A DNA stretch of 64,000 nucleotides from Karalla daura (lineage: Eukaryota > Chordata > Actinopteri > Chaetodontiformes > Leiognathidae). Under the pieces are notes generated by a model. It searched no databases and had not been told where the DNA came from. It was given only the letters and a program-made list of their open reading frames with translations. Made by a program: the position numbers and the translations under genes. The stretch lies in NCBI GenBank assembly GCA_029224185.1, contig CM055211.1, positions 3,779,525 through 3,843,524 of the forward strand, written 5' to 3'. Below, in pieces: positions 10,071-22,224 of the stretch (its first letter is position 1; every line of letters starts with the position of its first letter).

Positions 10071-13000
10071 GCAGAGGCCTCATATCATTAACCTATTCAT
10101 CAAACATCCCCGTTCAATACGGTTCATATATCAGCGGTCAAAACATTTCATTCGATAAAACATCATCGAGCCGCTCCACAAAGAGACGATTCATCTCCCG
10201 GGCTGCCCGCGCTCCTCATGCTTGGCACTCGGAGCCACATTATTCACGCCGTCTGCCATTTTGGGCTATTAGACCAGGCGGTGTTAGTAAAAGCCACCCC
10301 CCCACCCCCCCAGAGCTGAGTTCATAAAGGAGGATCTCTTTATTGTGGGAGCGAGCAGAACAATGCCTGTGCTGACCGAGTGGTTGTACTTTGTAGATTA
10401 GACTTTTCTTTAGTTGCGTAAACACTTCTGGATACGGGCAATTAGCTCGACAGTCTGGAGCTCGGCGGCCGCATTGCAGGTGGGTTCATGACTGATAAAA
10501 GTGTTGGGGAGAACACAAGAGTAAATGAAAGTTTTGCTGATCAATGTTTTCATACGAGTGACTTAACGCCTCGAGGCCTCAGACGCCACAAAACGGAGGA
10601 AAAACAACAGGATGTTGTGTTAAAATGCACAGCACTGAGGTCTGAGAGACGGGACGGTGGGAGCAGAGTGGCGTCGGGTCGAAACAACCGCCACACGCAA
10701 TTTGTAAAAACACATCGCAGAGATGATGGGCGTCCTGCTTTGACAGGGCGAGAAAAGCCTGGAACCTGGAGTCCAGGGTTGGCTTTTCCAGCTCTTTGGA
10801 CTTTTCGCGCCGCCTTGATCTCGTCTCCTCGCCAGCGCCTCACCTCCTTCTGACAGTTTAGAGGCAGCACTCTGTTAGGACGCGACCGGGTGGATCTGAA
10901 GATACCGCCATTTGTGCGCATTTGAACCGGTCTCCCCGGAGCGGCTTCGGTCCAGCGTGTCTCCAACTGAACGCGGGCCTGCTGAGAGCTCACATGAACA
11001 CGTAATCAAACAATCTGCCTCCAAAGTCCTTCAACTTCAGAAATGCCTCCGTTCCTGACGGCCGGCACTTAGTGTCTCTCTCCACTCCCTCTGCACCGGT
11101 CCACAAGCTGTCATCACCTCCAAACAGCTCAGCTACCTGGAAACCTTTGCATTATACATGTGATCCCTCTTCATGGGGCTCCGAGCTGAGCTCGGGTGCA
11201 GTGATTTTCAACAAAAACTATTAGAACGATCAAATTGATCAGAATGTGAAAGCAATGACTTGTATTGAAAAGAAAACAATGTTGGGAGAAATTAAACAAC
11301 ACGAATGACAGCGAGGGAGATCGGCGCCTATTGTCACTGAGTAAATGACAACGTTTCCCTAATGCAGTACAAAAACAACGAGGTGACATTTAACAACGTG
11401 TTCCAGAATATTAACAAAAAGTGCAAATTAATAGGTGGATTTAACTACAGAAATATGAATAGATATGCACTGTGATTAGCACAAAAAAGGAAGAAGGCAA
11501 CAGCAAAAAGCATGCTCTCTCACAGAGGCTAAAACCATTTGGAAACAACATCTCCTCGACGCATATTTAAGAGGAAAGAAAACTTTCTCCCTTTCTTTCC
11601 TGTGTATGTAACCCAGCGTCACGTGACTAAAATGTGTCATAAAGCGCCATAACAAGCTCTAAACGCTCCTCCGCTCCCCGGCATCACTCTGAGACTGATG
11701 TGACACCTGAACCACAACACTGTCACTCAGGAGCCTCACCCGGACCCTCCATCATGACGAAAGGGCACCACGATACACACACACGCACACGCACACACAT
11801 TGTATTTGACGTCAGCATCATTAGCGCCCGTCCACAGAATCCACCTTTTGTAAGCGCTCGCCATTAGCCGCTAATCGCGGCGGCGTTTCACAGGCGGTCA
11901 CAACTTGGCAGCGGCGGACATCAAAGGAGAGGTTATCGCAGACATCTTTTTCTTTTTTCCCCAACGCAGATGGCCCCAGGAGCACGACACGGCGTGAACC
12001 CGATGCTATCGCCGAGACTTGAAGAACGCGCCACCGGACAAAAGGAAAAACGCGGCGCACGGTAGGAGGGAGGGCAGCGAGGGAGTTCTCTCGGCTCGCC
12101 AGATATGTCGCAGGACGAATGGATTTCACGGTCCGATGCATCGTGCGTAAGAGAGGGAGAGAGGGAGAAAAAAAGTGAATAAAGCGAAATGACGAATAGA
12201 AGCTAAACAGAGGAGGAAATCGATAGTGTACTCTATGCATGTGGCCTCAAATGCATTAAAGGCGCATTAATGCATTGCGGGTGGAAACAAAAGCTGAGAA
12301 GGAAAGCGGAAAACTGATGCTTCCATTTGTCCTGATGTGTTTAATGCACCTCACCTCGCTGTTGTGCCAGCATTAGCAATTGACCAGTGCCAGGGCCCAG
12401 ACATTTTTTCTACTAGTTTCACTGTATTGAAGGTCATTTTTGTGTTGTTCTGTTTTCCTATTCTACTGGTTGAGTCTATATACTAGAAATGAACACATGC
12501 AGATGCTGTTTACCATGACCTTGAGTGGTTACCAGTCCTCATCCCGGCTCAGATTACTATAAAGCATTAATGCTAATCCTTAAAGAAACATCAGATTATA
12601 TTCATCAGCGTAGGCATCCTTTGTGTGTTTAACACCTGTAAGTGGATTTAGTGTTTTATCAGTTGTGGCACGCTTTGTATTCATTGCACTGTATTAAATC
12701 TTGTTTTTGGGTTGGTTTTCCATTTCTGTTTTTTTATGTAACTATTTTTTTGCTAATCACATTTGATATTGAGGAACCGATCACACGCGGACGACTCCCG
12801 CGTTCGCGGCCATGGGCGCATCAGCCAGGCTGTGATCGGAATCAGCCATTAAAAGCTAAGACTGATCCTCAAGAAACTCCATCAGCATCCCATGCCAGGC
12901 TGAGTGAGATGGCAGCCGACAGACACCTGAGTGTGTCTGGCGGTGCGTGTTTGCGTTTCACCGCTGCCAGACTCACCTTTTTTTTCTCCCCCACCTAGCG

Positions 13001-13107
13001 GCACAATGAGGCATGTCTCATTGCAGTTTGGGACGCTCGCCTCCAAAGTGCCTGAGAAACACTCGCCTCCTCCAGTGGACGGTGATGAATTCAGCAGCGG
13101 TGGTCGC
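10071..13107. other. Noncoding unique sequence
   Basis: No gene is seen. GC-rich portions lie near 10740-10990 and 11990-12080. AT-rich unique sequence covers 11210-11560 and 12280-12780. A short CA/CG dinucleotide run lies at 11775-11800. Frames of 120-150 codons at 10488-10993 overlap on both strands, as expected from low stop density, and show no domain. Confidence 0.65.
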
Positions 13108-13108
13108 G

Positions 13109-13205
<97 letters not shown>

Positions 13206-13206
13206 G
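13108..13206 (+). repeat. GT microsatellite, about 49 units
   Basis: 99 bp of GT with single-base C interruptions near both ends. It is the second longest dinucleotide array in the window. Confidence 0.97.
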
Positions 13207-15094
13207 AGGCCTTATTGATATTGCCGGTGAAGGACAGTGACCGGGGCCTGTCTCGGCGTTTTAACACAAAGCCAAATCAGCCTGATTTATTAGCAGATGA
13301 AAGGGCGCGGGGAGTACATCCAACTGGCTGCCTGCGAAACTGTGTCAGAGAGGATTAAAAAGGGGGGGGAGAAAATAAAGGGGGGGGAAAAAAAAAATTA
13401 CATCCGCCGCTCGGTTGTTCTAATTTCAAGGTTTCTGGAGGTGCCGGGGATGCTTGGCTAGTGGACGGTGATATTGGCCCCGTGTTGGCTGGGATGTAAA
13501 TCCCCCAGCACCGGCCCGATGAGATGTCATCGGATTTATGGTTATGGATTACTTGCAGATTGTGTCACAGTGGCTACAGATGTTGAGCGTCACTGTGTGG
13601 GGAAGGAGAGGAGTGTGGGGGGGGGGGGCTGTCACCCAGGGTATACTTGAAGAGATTCACTCCATTTGCACATACTTGTCAGGCTGAATCCCACAGAGCG
13701 GGATGCTCATTTTCACTTCTTAGATAACTAACAGGGCATGCGATATAGCTCGGTTGCGTCTGCTCTCGGAGCAGCCTCCTCCATTTGTTTTTTTTTTTTT
13801 TGGGAGGGGGGACTTCACCCATCATCTCCAGCAATCCTACCATATCTGCCACACAATTCATTACCCCCCCCCCCCCCATCCATCCTCCGCCATTATCTTT
13901 GTTTTTAATATTCGATTGTGGTACTTTTGTTTGGATTTGAATTCTCATAAAGCCAAATCCAACTCCTCTAAGAGCAATATTAAACCCAATTACGTGGAGG
14001 CAATATTCTCACTCCGGCAGAGGCAAAATGCCTGTCTGTGGCTGGGGTGGGGGGGGGTGGGGGGTGGGGGGGTGGGGTAGCTTTATTTCCCATCCACCTT
14101 GACTTCGTGACGCTTTCATTAACACAACAAAAAAAGGTCCATTGTCCCCGAGACGCCATCGCTCAGCGGGCGACTTCAGACGTGTTAAAAAAAAAAAACA
14201 ATGTGTCACAAAGTTTGCATCTCAGAGCCTGAGCGCGGTAGACGGCCTGTTTGTAGATGTGTAGTATTTGTAAAGGGACGTGTGAAACGTGTCAGACGTG
14301 CTTTTTTGATGAATCACTCTCCTAATGAACAAAAGGCCGCTCTTTAAAAGCAACAACAAGCCGTCTCATTTCCTTGAGTGCCTCTGATGACTGACAGGAG
14401 GGAGACTTTTGAAGGGGCTTTTTTTCCTTCTTTTCAGCCCGCTTTTCTTCAGATTTTTCCTATTGACAGACAATATTTCCTGGGCGCTGTCACCAAAGCC
14501 TGTTCAAAGTGGACTGATGGTCTTTGTGGTGTTTGGGTGTTCTCCCCATGTCCTCGTGCCTTTTATCTGACAAATTTAGCTCGATCGGAGACTCCAAATT
14601 GCCTCTGGGATGGGGAGGGGGGGGGGGGCATCCCCTGCCTCTGCCCTATATGAGCCGGGCTGGGCTCCAGCATGCCGCCATGATGACACCACCGGGTACA
14701 AAGCGGGTACGATAATGGACGGAGGGTTATTCCGTAATGCGCTCCCTCCGTTTCATTTTTGCATCATCTCGGCCTTTTTACTGGTTAGCTCTGATGTCCC
14801 ACAGCCAGCGCGGGCCACGGGGTCAATCTCATATTCCTGTCACTGGGGTTAAAAAGGGCCAACCCCGGAGAACAGCTGGTCAGGCTGAGTGGAAATTGAC
14901 ACAACAGATGAACTAACATTTAGCTTCTGGAACGGTAAGCCCGGCCTGGCATTTAGTGACATTTGCCTCGCCGCGGAGATGCATCTGCGGGGTCGGGAGG
15001 AGGAGAAGAGAATCGGGGGTTGCAGGCGTATAATTGTGGACTGACCGCTGGTACTGGAGCTATTAGGCGGCCCCGTCTCCTGACAGAGTGGACA
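13207..15094. other. Noncoding sequence with homopolymer runs
   Basis: No gene is seen. It contains G runs at 13364-13389 and 13617-13629, T14 at 13788-13801, C14 at 13864-13877 and a GGGGT-type run at 14043-14079 that could form a G-quadruplex. Unique sequence at 13440-13590 and 14880-14990 resembles the candidate regulatory blocks elsewhere. Confidence 0.6.
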
Positions 15095-15435
15095 GTGAGT
15101 AATGTTAAATGAAGTTGTGACATGTCACTTATTTCTAAATTTCTCCTTCACACGGGCTGCACCCTTTAATGGAGCCCTAATGGAGTCGAGCCTCAAAACG
15201 GCCATCCGGGGCCTATACAGTACTGTATGAGGAGCGGACGTTTATAATAGCAGCCGCTCATTTACGGTTTTCTTAAGTGGCTGCATGTGACAACACGTTG
15301 GTCAAGATGAAATGCTCTGCCGCTCCCTATGTCAAGAGTGGCTGAATAATCAATCCTTCGCTCAGTCCGTTTGGTCAAGAGAACCTATTAATAAACCATG
15401 TTAAAGCAATAAAGTGACATTCTTAAGTAACCAGC
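15095..15435. promoter_or_regulatory. Candidate conserved noncoding element
   Basis: A repeat-free block of even, AT-leaning composition, with homeodomain-type cores (AATAATCAATCC near 15345, TATTAATAAACC near 15387) and a perfect 14-bp palindrome at 15215-15228. No open frame spans it. Enhancer function is inferred from composition only. Confidence 0.35.
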
Positions 15436-16228
15436 ATCCATTTTCAGCTGATGATACAAAAAAACGTTCTAAATGCAATGACAAATGCAAAAAGCATCTG
15501 TTTATTAGAGTTTAAGTGGGAGATACGCGTTTCTTTTTCCACTCGTAAAAACAGGTGCGTAAAATCGTGATATGAGAGGCAATTAGTGACAGATAAATGT
15601 ACTGGAGCACAAAGTACAAGTCTGGCTCTCAGGTGGAGTTTCGCAGAAGATTTATGTTGCATGAAGTGAAAAAAAAAACACAACACAACTTTTAATGACT
15701 TAGATACAGTCAGTGCAATTGTATCTATTCTACTTAAAAACAAATATTTTTCATGAGGCTGTGAACACAGTTCAAGACCCAGAATTAAACATTACTGAAG
15801 GTTGGTGACCTGCTTTGTTTTTTGGATAAACAGGTATGAGAAACCGAGGCAAAAGCGTGTTAAGACGATGGAGACTAATTGAGCAGACCGATGAATAAGA
15901 GTAAACATACTGTCATATTTCTTGGTTTCTGGACACGAATGATGAACAAAACGCATAAAGATGAAAAAGGAAGAGGGGCTGACGCTCCATTCAACTAGGC
16001 CATGTGTCTGTTTTTGATGAGACTCCGGGTTTTCCGAGGCGGACCCTCCCCCGGATTGATTGCTTTGTGCGGCCTCGCTGAAACAAGCTGGAAAGCACCT
16101 CGAGTTGCGAGAGAGAGATCAGGGGACGTGAAAATTGAGCGAGTCCGCCCGACTAGGTCAGTGAATACGGGGGAGCTCTGGTTCCTTATGCCTCGAATCA
16201 ATAGCGGCCTGTCTGGCTTGGACTTGGA
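15436..16228. other. Noncoding AT-rich sequence
   Basis: AT-rich unique sequence without a gene. A minus-strand frame of 99 codons (15444-15743) has no recognisable features. Confidence 0.6.
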
Positions 16229-16255
16229 TGTGTGTATGTGTGTGTGTGCGTGTGT

Positions 16256-16286
<31 letters not shown>

Positions 16287-16318
16287 GGGGGGGGGGGCGG
16301 GTGGGTTGGGGGGGGTTG
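16229..16318 (+). repeat. GT array joined to a 28-G tract
   Basis: GT repeats at 16229-16270 pass straight into 28 consecutive G (16270-16297), then a G/T-rich tail. A GT array grading into poly-G is a compound simple repeat that probably slips during replication. Confidence 0.95.
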
Positions 16319-17089
16319 GAGTGTTCCAGGATGGGCTTTCATCTTCTTCTCATCTGACCTTTGGAGCAGACATCATGCTTGAGAAAATATTCCTGCAAAT
16401 CGATGAAGACCGCACTTTTTTCTTTTTATTAACCCCTGTTTCAGCCCCTACCTTTCATACAAGCTGCTCTATGATTTAAAAAAAAAAAAAAGGTAAAAAA
16501 GAATTAGCTAAAAGAAATAAATAAATAAATCCCTCGGTGACGTGTGATGTGAGATTTGAAGACAGGACGTCCTTTTTTTTTCCTTCTGTGGCATTGGGAG
16601 CTCAAAGCGAACCAATCAAGCCTGGAGAAAAGCTCCTCCTGAAAGCTCATGACTCCTAATGAAGCGTCGGGGCGGCTCAGCCTACTTTTGAGACACATTA
16701 AAGCGTCTCAGACGAGACGAGGAAGATGGGGAAGAAGAAAGGGAGTTTTCCCTGACTGCTCTAATAACATGAATGACATGCAGAGGAGTGGCGCCTCCGT
16801 CCGGGCGCCCACCTGTTGGCCCGGTCGGACGCGGCCCGCTCCACGCCGCCATTACGACTTTATCTCCGGCTGGCAGAGGTTGTGGCGTCACTCTGCTGTG
16901 CACATATCCACTGCGGGGGAACAAATTGGGCTTGACAAGAGCACAGAGCGCCCCACCCCCCCCACCCCCCCCACCACCCCCACCACCCCCACCACCCCCC
17001 TCCCTGAATAAACCATCCATATCCCAGGCAGCGGGGTGTTAAAAAAAAAACAAGCGGGGATAAATATACTTCCACGTATGCCCCGTCTC
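16319..17089. other. Noncoding sequence with CCCCA-rich run
   Basis: No gene is seen. Unique sequence is followed by a CCCCAC/CCA-type low-complexity run at 16951-17005, which gives poly-Pro and poly-Gly frames on opposite strands. Confidence 0.65.
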
Positions 17090-17301
17090 TAAATGATGGA
17101 TGCTGTTTTGAGATCCGTTTCAGATTCGGTTTTGGTATTAATTACGCTGGTGAATGGCTGTCTGGGCGTGTTTTTTTTGTTTTTATTTCTATATATATAT
17201 ATATAAATATTTTTTTTTAAAGGTAGCGTTTGAGCCACGGGACGTGGAGAAGCGTAGCATCAATCCAGAGTGAGCACTTCAGCTGCGGTCATCCATCTCA
17301 G

Positions 17302-17354
<53 letters not shown>

Positions 17355-17480
17355 CCGCCGCCCTCGAATCAATACCTAAACATACGTCACGCAAACTTTA
17401 TTACGGCCAATTTAATTTGCCTTAATAGAATCCGGGCCGCTCGTTTTTCAGACGCCGGCAATGAAAAAACAAAAAAGGCG
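17090..17480. other. Unique AT-rich block split by TA and CA repeats
   Basis: Two short homeodomain-motif-rich stretches (17095-17170 with TATTAATTACG, and 17380-17460 with CAATTTAATTTG) flank a TA run (17190-17205) and a CA array (17305-17351). They look like candidate regulatory sequence, with weaker support than the larger blocks. Confidence 0.3.
17305..17351 (+). repeat. CA microsatellite
   Basis: About 23 uninterrupted CA units. Confidence 0.95.
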
Positions 17481-18580
17481 AACACAACAAACAAGCATTA
17501 GGAGCATTGCTCCTGCGGGGCCTCTGAGCCGGGAACGAGAAGTTTGAGTCTGCGTTTTGAACAAGTGGATCCATGCGTAAGGCAAGAAAGACAATATCGT
17601 GGATTACGGATGAAAACGAGCATGATTCACCTCATTCTCGAATCTCCCTGTACCACTCCAGCACGATGACAATGAAGTCTGATGCCGATTCCATTGTAGT
17701 GTCCTTCACAGAGGCCTGCACACGTGTTCACATGCTCCTGAATGCAGAGACTAAAGTAACTATAGTGACTTGACGCATCTTGAAGTCCTTCAGGAAAACA
17801 GCCTCAATGGAGCTGAATTAAGAGGTGAGATTAGTGAAAGCTGCAGATAGGGATCTGGAGTAGATGTGCGCGTAGGGGAGAATATTAAAAGGAGTGAGGA
17901 GGAAGAAAAAGGGGGGAGAATGGCAGCAGGGGGGGTTTGAGGAATCTCTGAAACTCCTAAAAAAATGACGCGTCTGTGTCCGGTTCTGTCTGGCGCAGCG
18001 GAGGACGAGACAGATGAGTCAACAAAGCCAGGGACTAACACATCTGTGTCCACTCATTATCATCATTTCCCCAGGATCCGTCTTTTATCTCTCTGACGAG
18101 AAACCACAGCATCGAAACCACACGGACCTCCCCGGTAATTACCGGACACCAGTTTCACAATAAAATGTTTTGGTTTTTTTTAACTCGGACACGCCGCACG
18201 CTGGGCCGCGGCCCCCGGCCTGCCGAGCCAACATGGCCGCCCGTCGGCCCGTCGTCCGGCCGCTTTCATCGCAGTCCGGCTTTGATGGCGGACCGAGCCC
18301 CGCTAATTCCTGTTTCATTCGTCTGCTGCGCTGCTGCCCGCGCGTTCTCATCTGAAGTCGGACGCGGGCGGCTCCTGTAATGAGGACCCGTCGGAGCTGA
18401 TGCCGGCGTGTGATCATGGGCCGCTGAACGGAGGAAGAGAGGATGCAGACGAAGGATGCTAATGAAGACGTGTCAGGCCTGACAGGCCCCGGGATCTCGG
18501 CTTTTTACTGACGTCAGTTTTCCCTGACGTCTCGGCTCTGATTTGAGACGATAAAGAGCCTGAGTGCTACATAACAATAA
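17481..18580. other. Noncoding sequence with a CpG-rich part
   Basis: No gene is seen. 18180-18400 is CpG-rich, so frames stay open on both strands without domain content. A palindromic cAMP-response-type motif TGACGTCA lies at 18509-18516, with a half site at 18525-18530. Confidence 0.55.
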
Positions 18581-18616
18581 CCCCCCCCCCCCCGCCCCCG
18601 CCCCCCCCCCCCCCCC
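18581..18616. repeat. Poly-C tract
   Basis: 36 bp, all C except two G. Confidence 0.93.
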
Positions 18617-19354
18617 ACCACCACCTCCTCTTGTGTCAATGTGACTGAGGGTGCGAATTACGGAGTTTTACTGCGTTTTGGAGCGACGTTAACGGTGGAA
18701 CTCGGATGTCGTGCGATTGAGCAACACGTCATCCGAAATGTGGCTTTTCTGATTTCTGATGCTGAGCCGTGGGAAAGGCTCGGGGTGGGGGGGGTGCTAT
18801 ATATATAAATAAATAAATAGATAAATAAAAGTCGTGGCAGAGAGCTTGCAGCCCACCACCAGCGGTGAAGATATTTAGATCAGTGTCTCTCCGAGCCTTG
18901 ATCAATGAGATCTGCCGAGGGTTGTCGACGCGCATTCTGCTCAAAAACGCTGGAGCGTGTCACGGAGAGAGAAAAAAACAAAAAGCAAGGATGTGTCTGG
19001 CCTGCTGAGAGCGGCGAGGCGTAGCACCAGCTGGGTAAACCATTAGGCTGCGAGAAGTGCAGGGGAAGATTATGGATTCTCACACAATGGCAGACAGACA
19101 AACCAAGAGAGAGGAGTAGGAGGAGGAGGAGGAGGAGGAGGAGGAGGAGGGGGAGAGGGAGGGAGGGAGGAGGAGGAGGAGGAGGGGAGAGTCTTTGCTA
19201 GTTATACCAATGTCTTGTAGAACATCAACAGTGATATTCGGAAAAATCTGCTCGGAATTTCAGCAGACGCGGAAGAAAAAAAAAAGAAAAGAAAAAACAT
19301 TGAGTTCGTCTCCCAGATGGCATCTCTCTGTAAACTTCAAAGACGTGCCTGGTG
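18617..19354. other. Noncoding sequence with AGG repeat
   Basis: No gene is seen. TA and AAAT runs occur at 18799-18830. A purine-only AGG/GGA array occupies 19111-19189. Confidence 0.7.
19111..19189 (+). repeat. AGG trinucleotide array, interrupted
   Basis: About 25 AGG/GGA units with a GGGA-type interruption in the middle. The plus strand is homopurine apart from one T near 19117. Confidence 0.94.
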
Positions 19355-19530
19355 CTAGTCCTCCATTACAGTCCTTCAAAGGGCCAGTGTGTAGGATTTA
19401 GGCAACACAAAGAGCTCATTTTATACTATCACACTCACCCAATTCCCATTTTCAGGTGATTATACAGCACGGAAAAAAAAGTGTTACATCTAGTGCCACA
19501 TTTCACATAATTTAGGAGTCAAAGAAAAAA
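19355..19530 (+). mobile_element. Degraded percomorph interspersed repeat, copy A
   Basis: It contains phrases that I recognise from a very common nonautonomous repeat in percomorph fish genomes: an AAAGGG-CCAGTGTGTAGGATT start at 19378-19398, TTTTCAGGTGATTATAC at 19450-19466, and CATCTAGTG near 19488. Their order and spacing differ from what I recall of the consensus, so this is a rearranged or internally deleted copy. No coding capacity is visible. The family assignment rests on memory. Confidence 0.55.
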
Positions 19531-19561
19531 AAGCCCAAGCACTTAACGGCATTAAGAAACG

Positions 19562-19573
19562 AGTCTGCAGGAG
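19562..19573 (+). repeat. 12-bp direct repeat shared with copy B
   Basis: TGCAGGAGTGAG here recurs near 19847-19858, downstream of the related copy. This supports the idea that 19355-19573 and 19770-19858 are two versions of one element. Confidence 0.6.
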
Positions 19574-19769
19574 TGAGCTCAGGAAAGGTCGCTGGCTGCA
19601 GATGTGGCACCTGTGGCGGGGGTTAGGGTTGGGAGGGGGGGTGGGCGGCTTGTTAGCTACATGATGTCAAAATAACAGGGATTAAAACACGGCTCCTTCT
19701 GAGGTGATTGGAGGTAAGCTTGGAGTCTCTTAGCATCAGTCCAGTCACATACAGTGAATATTGCGTGTA

Positions 19770-19880
19770 CTAGCCCTCCAGTGTAAAGCTTCAAAGGGCC
19801 AGGAAGTAGAATTAAAGCTGTAACAAGTGTCAATTTACAGTAAAGATGCAGGAGTGAGGGACGGGTTGAATGCAGGTGTC
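19770..19880 (+). mobile_element. Related degenerate repeat, copy B
   Basis: The first 46 bp align without gaps to 19355-19400 at about 34 of 46 positions, including a shared TTCAAAGGGCCAG. The copy then reaches the shared TGCAGGAGTGAG after about 76 bp, against about 207 bp in copy A, so one copy carries a large internal deletion or insertion. Confidence 0.5.
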
Positions 19881-20128
19881 CCGCCCGTTACTACATAGTG
19901 CTACGATGAGGCTTACCTTTAGGTGAATGTGATGCCGTCTTGGGTCAATCTGAAAGGAAATGGAAGTGCAACATGAGCATCTTGAAACAAGTTAAACTTG
20001 AACACTGTTTTAACATAAACACGTCTGCCATGCAGTAAGCATTGGCCGGATTACGAGGTGACTCTGCCTTTTTGTAGCGCCGTCATTTCGTTATCAAAAC
20101 TCAGACTTGGTAACTCCGGCCAAGTGTT
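19881..20128. other. Noncoding unique sequence
   Basis: No gene is seen between the degenerate repeat and the next simple repeats. Confidence 0.6.
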
Positions 20129-20328
20129 ACACACACACACACACAGTTCGGGGGGGGGGGGGGGGGGGGTCCGAGTCCAGCCTGGAGACCTAAGTCGGGG
20201 TGTACGGAGAGGACGAGAGTGGCTCTCGGACACGAATCATTAGAGGAGAGGAGCATTCGGTTTTAGACACAAGGTCGTCCCCTCATGCGTCCAACCCCCG
20301 GTTACTCATGCCTTAAGAATATCTATGA

Positions 20329-20359
<31 letters not shown>

Positions 20360-20499
20360 GGATGAGTGTATGTTTTTGTGAGTGTGTGTGTCAGTTGTGT
20401 TGCTCATGGGACCAGAGGTTCTTTTGGAGACAGACGGCGTTAACTTCAGAAGACGCACACACCCACCCCCTCTCTCACACACACACACACACACACACA
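20129..20499. repeat. Cluster: AC, poly-G, GT/GA and CA arrays
   Basis: AC at 20129-20145, 20 G at 20150-20169, GT then GA at 20329-20359, a second GT-rich stretch at 20380-20391, and CA at 20476-20499. The two GT-type arrays and the CA array are complementary, so this 170-bp stretch could fold back on itself. Confidence 0.9.
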
Positions 20500-22191
20500 T
20501 AGACACGCATTTATCTCTGTCAGGACACGCGGGGGCCCCCCGGGGACACGCGCCGGGGACTAGTTTGTAGGCGGAAGGACAGGGGAGGACACGGCCCAGA
20601 CAAACTCACCAGCACGACATGTTCGAGCGCCGTTATTTCCGAAACGTGGTGGAAAACGGCGCGGACGGTGCGCCACTGAAATGTGTCACTTAAAATCAAC
20701 AGTGAGGATACTGAAGTCATATATTATTTATCAGGCTTCTTCTCGCTCTCTCTCTCTCTCTTTTTTTCTTCTTCTCATGGGCATTTCACAGACCTGGGCC
20801 TCACCAGGCCTTTCAGAATCACTTTTAGAGGGGATGCAAAATGACCGTCAAGTGAGGACAGAAAGTGCTGTTTGGAAACAGAAGTGGAGACGATGTGTGG
20901 ATGGAGCAGGCCAGGCAATGCCGAATAGCACTGGGTAGCAATAAAAAAAACAAAAAAAACGAGATTATGATCTGCAGCACAACTGGAGTTCTTCACTTCT
21001 TTATCCTTTGTCGGAGCCTACATTACCCACAATGCACGCTCCGGCGCTGACGGGCTCTGGAGAGTTCTACTGGTGCTAGCTCATGTAGCCTCGAGGCTAC
21101 AGCAGCCTGGAGCGAAGGAGCTGCCGGGTTCACAGGCTCGCCGTGCCTGGACCCCGCCTCCCACACACTGAGAGGAATTCATTTTCCATGCCGTTCACAT
21201 CACAGCCCCGAGAGCAGAGCGCCTCCCAAAGAAACCCAGCAAAACTCTGCTGCTAAATCTGCCAAAGGACTCAATGCTGCAATAGATGGAAATGCCAGGG
21301 CGCCCGGGTGCGATTCCAGCCTCTCAGACGAACCGGGAGCGGTCAATAAACATCCATTGGTGTGAACGCGGCCTGTGTTTTTTCTGGTTTTTTCCTCCTA
21401 CTGTATGACTCCACTCAGGGTGTCTGTGATTCCATTTGCAGACACCGATGGCTGCTCCGAGCCGCCGCTGTTGCAAAGTTGCGATTTTCCTCCCACCCCG
21501 AAAATAAAAACGGCAGCACGAGGCGACGGGGACCTTTTGTTTCTGCAGTGGCAGCATGTAATCTCATTTGCATCCTGCGTGAGCCCAGTCACAATTTATT
21601 CACTGTTTTTTTTCTCTTTTTTCCTCTCTAAACTGATTTCTATTGAGCTTCAATTACCAGGTAAGCAAATCTCCAAACACTTCTCCTAAGTGCTGGCAGC
21701 GACGGGAGCCACCGGTTGGGTTTATAAAAATGCTTTTACTCACAGTCCTGAAACACGGTCCAGAAACGCGGCGGTCTTGCCAATTTTTTCTTTTTTTTTT
21801 TTTTCCTTTAGGGGGACAATTTGACAGCGAGAGAGATTCTGCATCTTGTAGCGGCCCGGGGCTAATCTAATAGTCTGCAGCGGAACCCTCCACATCTCGA
21901 CAGGATTCACCTGCCACTTTTCCTTTCTTTTTCCTTTCTTGTTTTTTACAGCGTGCTCAGGTATTTAAATGTCATACGGTGTGGGAGCGCTCTCCTCTCT
22001 GGACTCCGGCGGCTGAATACATTTATGGTGCGTGTTTGCTCTGTTGAATTTACATATAGAACAGATCGTTTTTTTCCTTCCATCCTCCAGCCCTGAGGCT
22101 GAACCAGTACCCTGATCCACCGAGCGACAGGAACTGGAACAACCCGAGCCGGAGATCATAATGTGTCATCTCTCTTACGGCTGAGCGTGAC
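20500..22191. other. Noncoding unique sequence
   Basis: No supported gene. A CT run lies at 20745-20760. A stretch at 21419-21661 has an acceptor-like polypyrimidine-CAG before it and CAG|GTAAGC at its end, but it contains long T/C runs and no recognisable peptide. A reverse POU octamer ATTTGCAT lies at 21566-21573. AT-rich unique sequence follows to 22191. Confidence 0.55.
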
Positions 22192-22193
22192 TG

Positions 22194-22224
<31 letters not shown>
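22192..22224 (+). repeat. GT microsatellite
   Basis: About 16 GT units with one C interruption. Confidence 0.94.

Noticed and set aside
15700..15730. CAGTGCAAT seed resembling a known microRNA family
   Set aside because: Only the seed matches, and the flanking sequence does not form a microRNA-length hairpin.
21419..21661. Exon between acceptor-like CAG and CAG|GTAAGC
   Set aside because: The interior has long T/C runs that are themselves acceptor-like, and the peptide is hydrophobic low complexity. Weaker than the two exon candidates retained.
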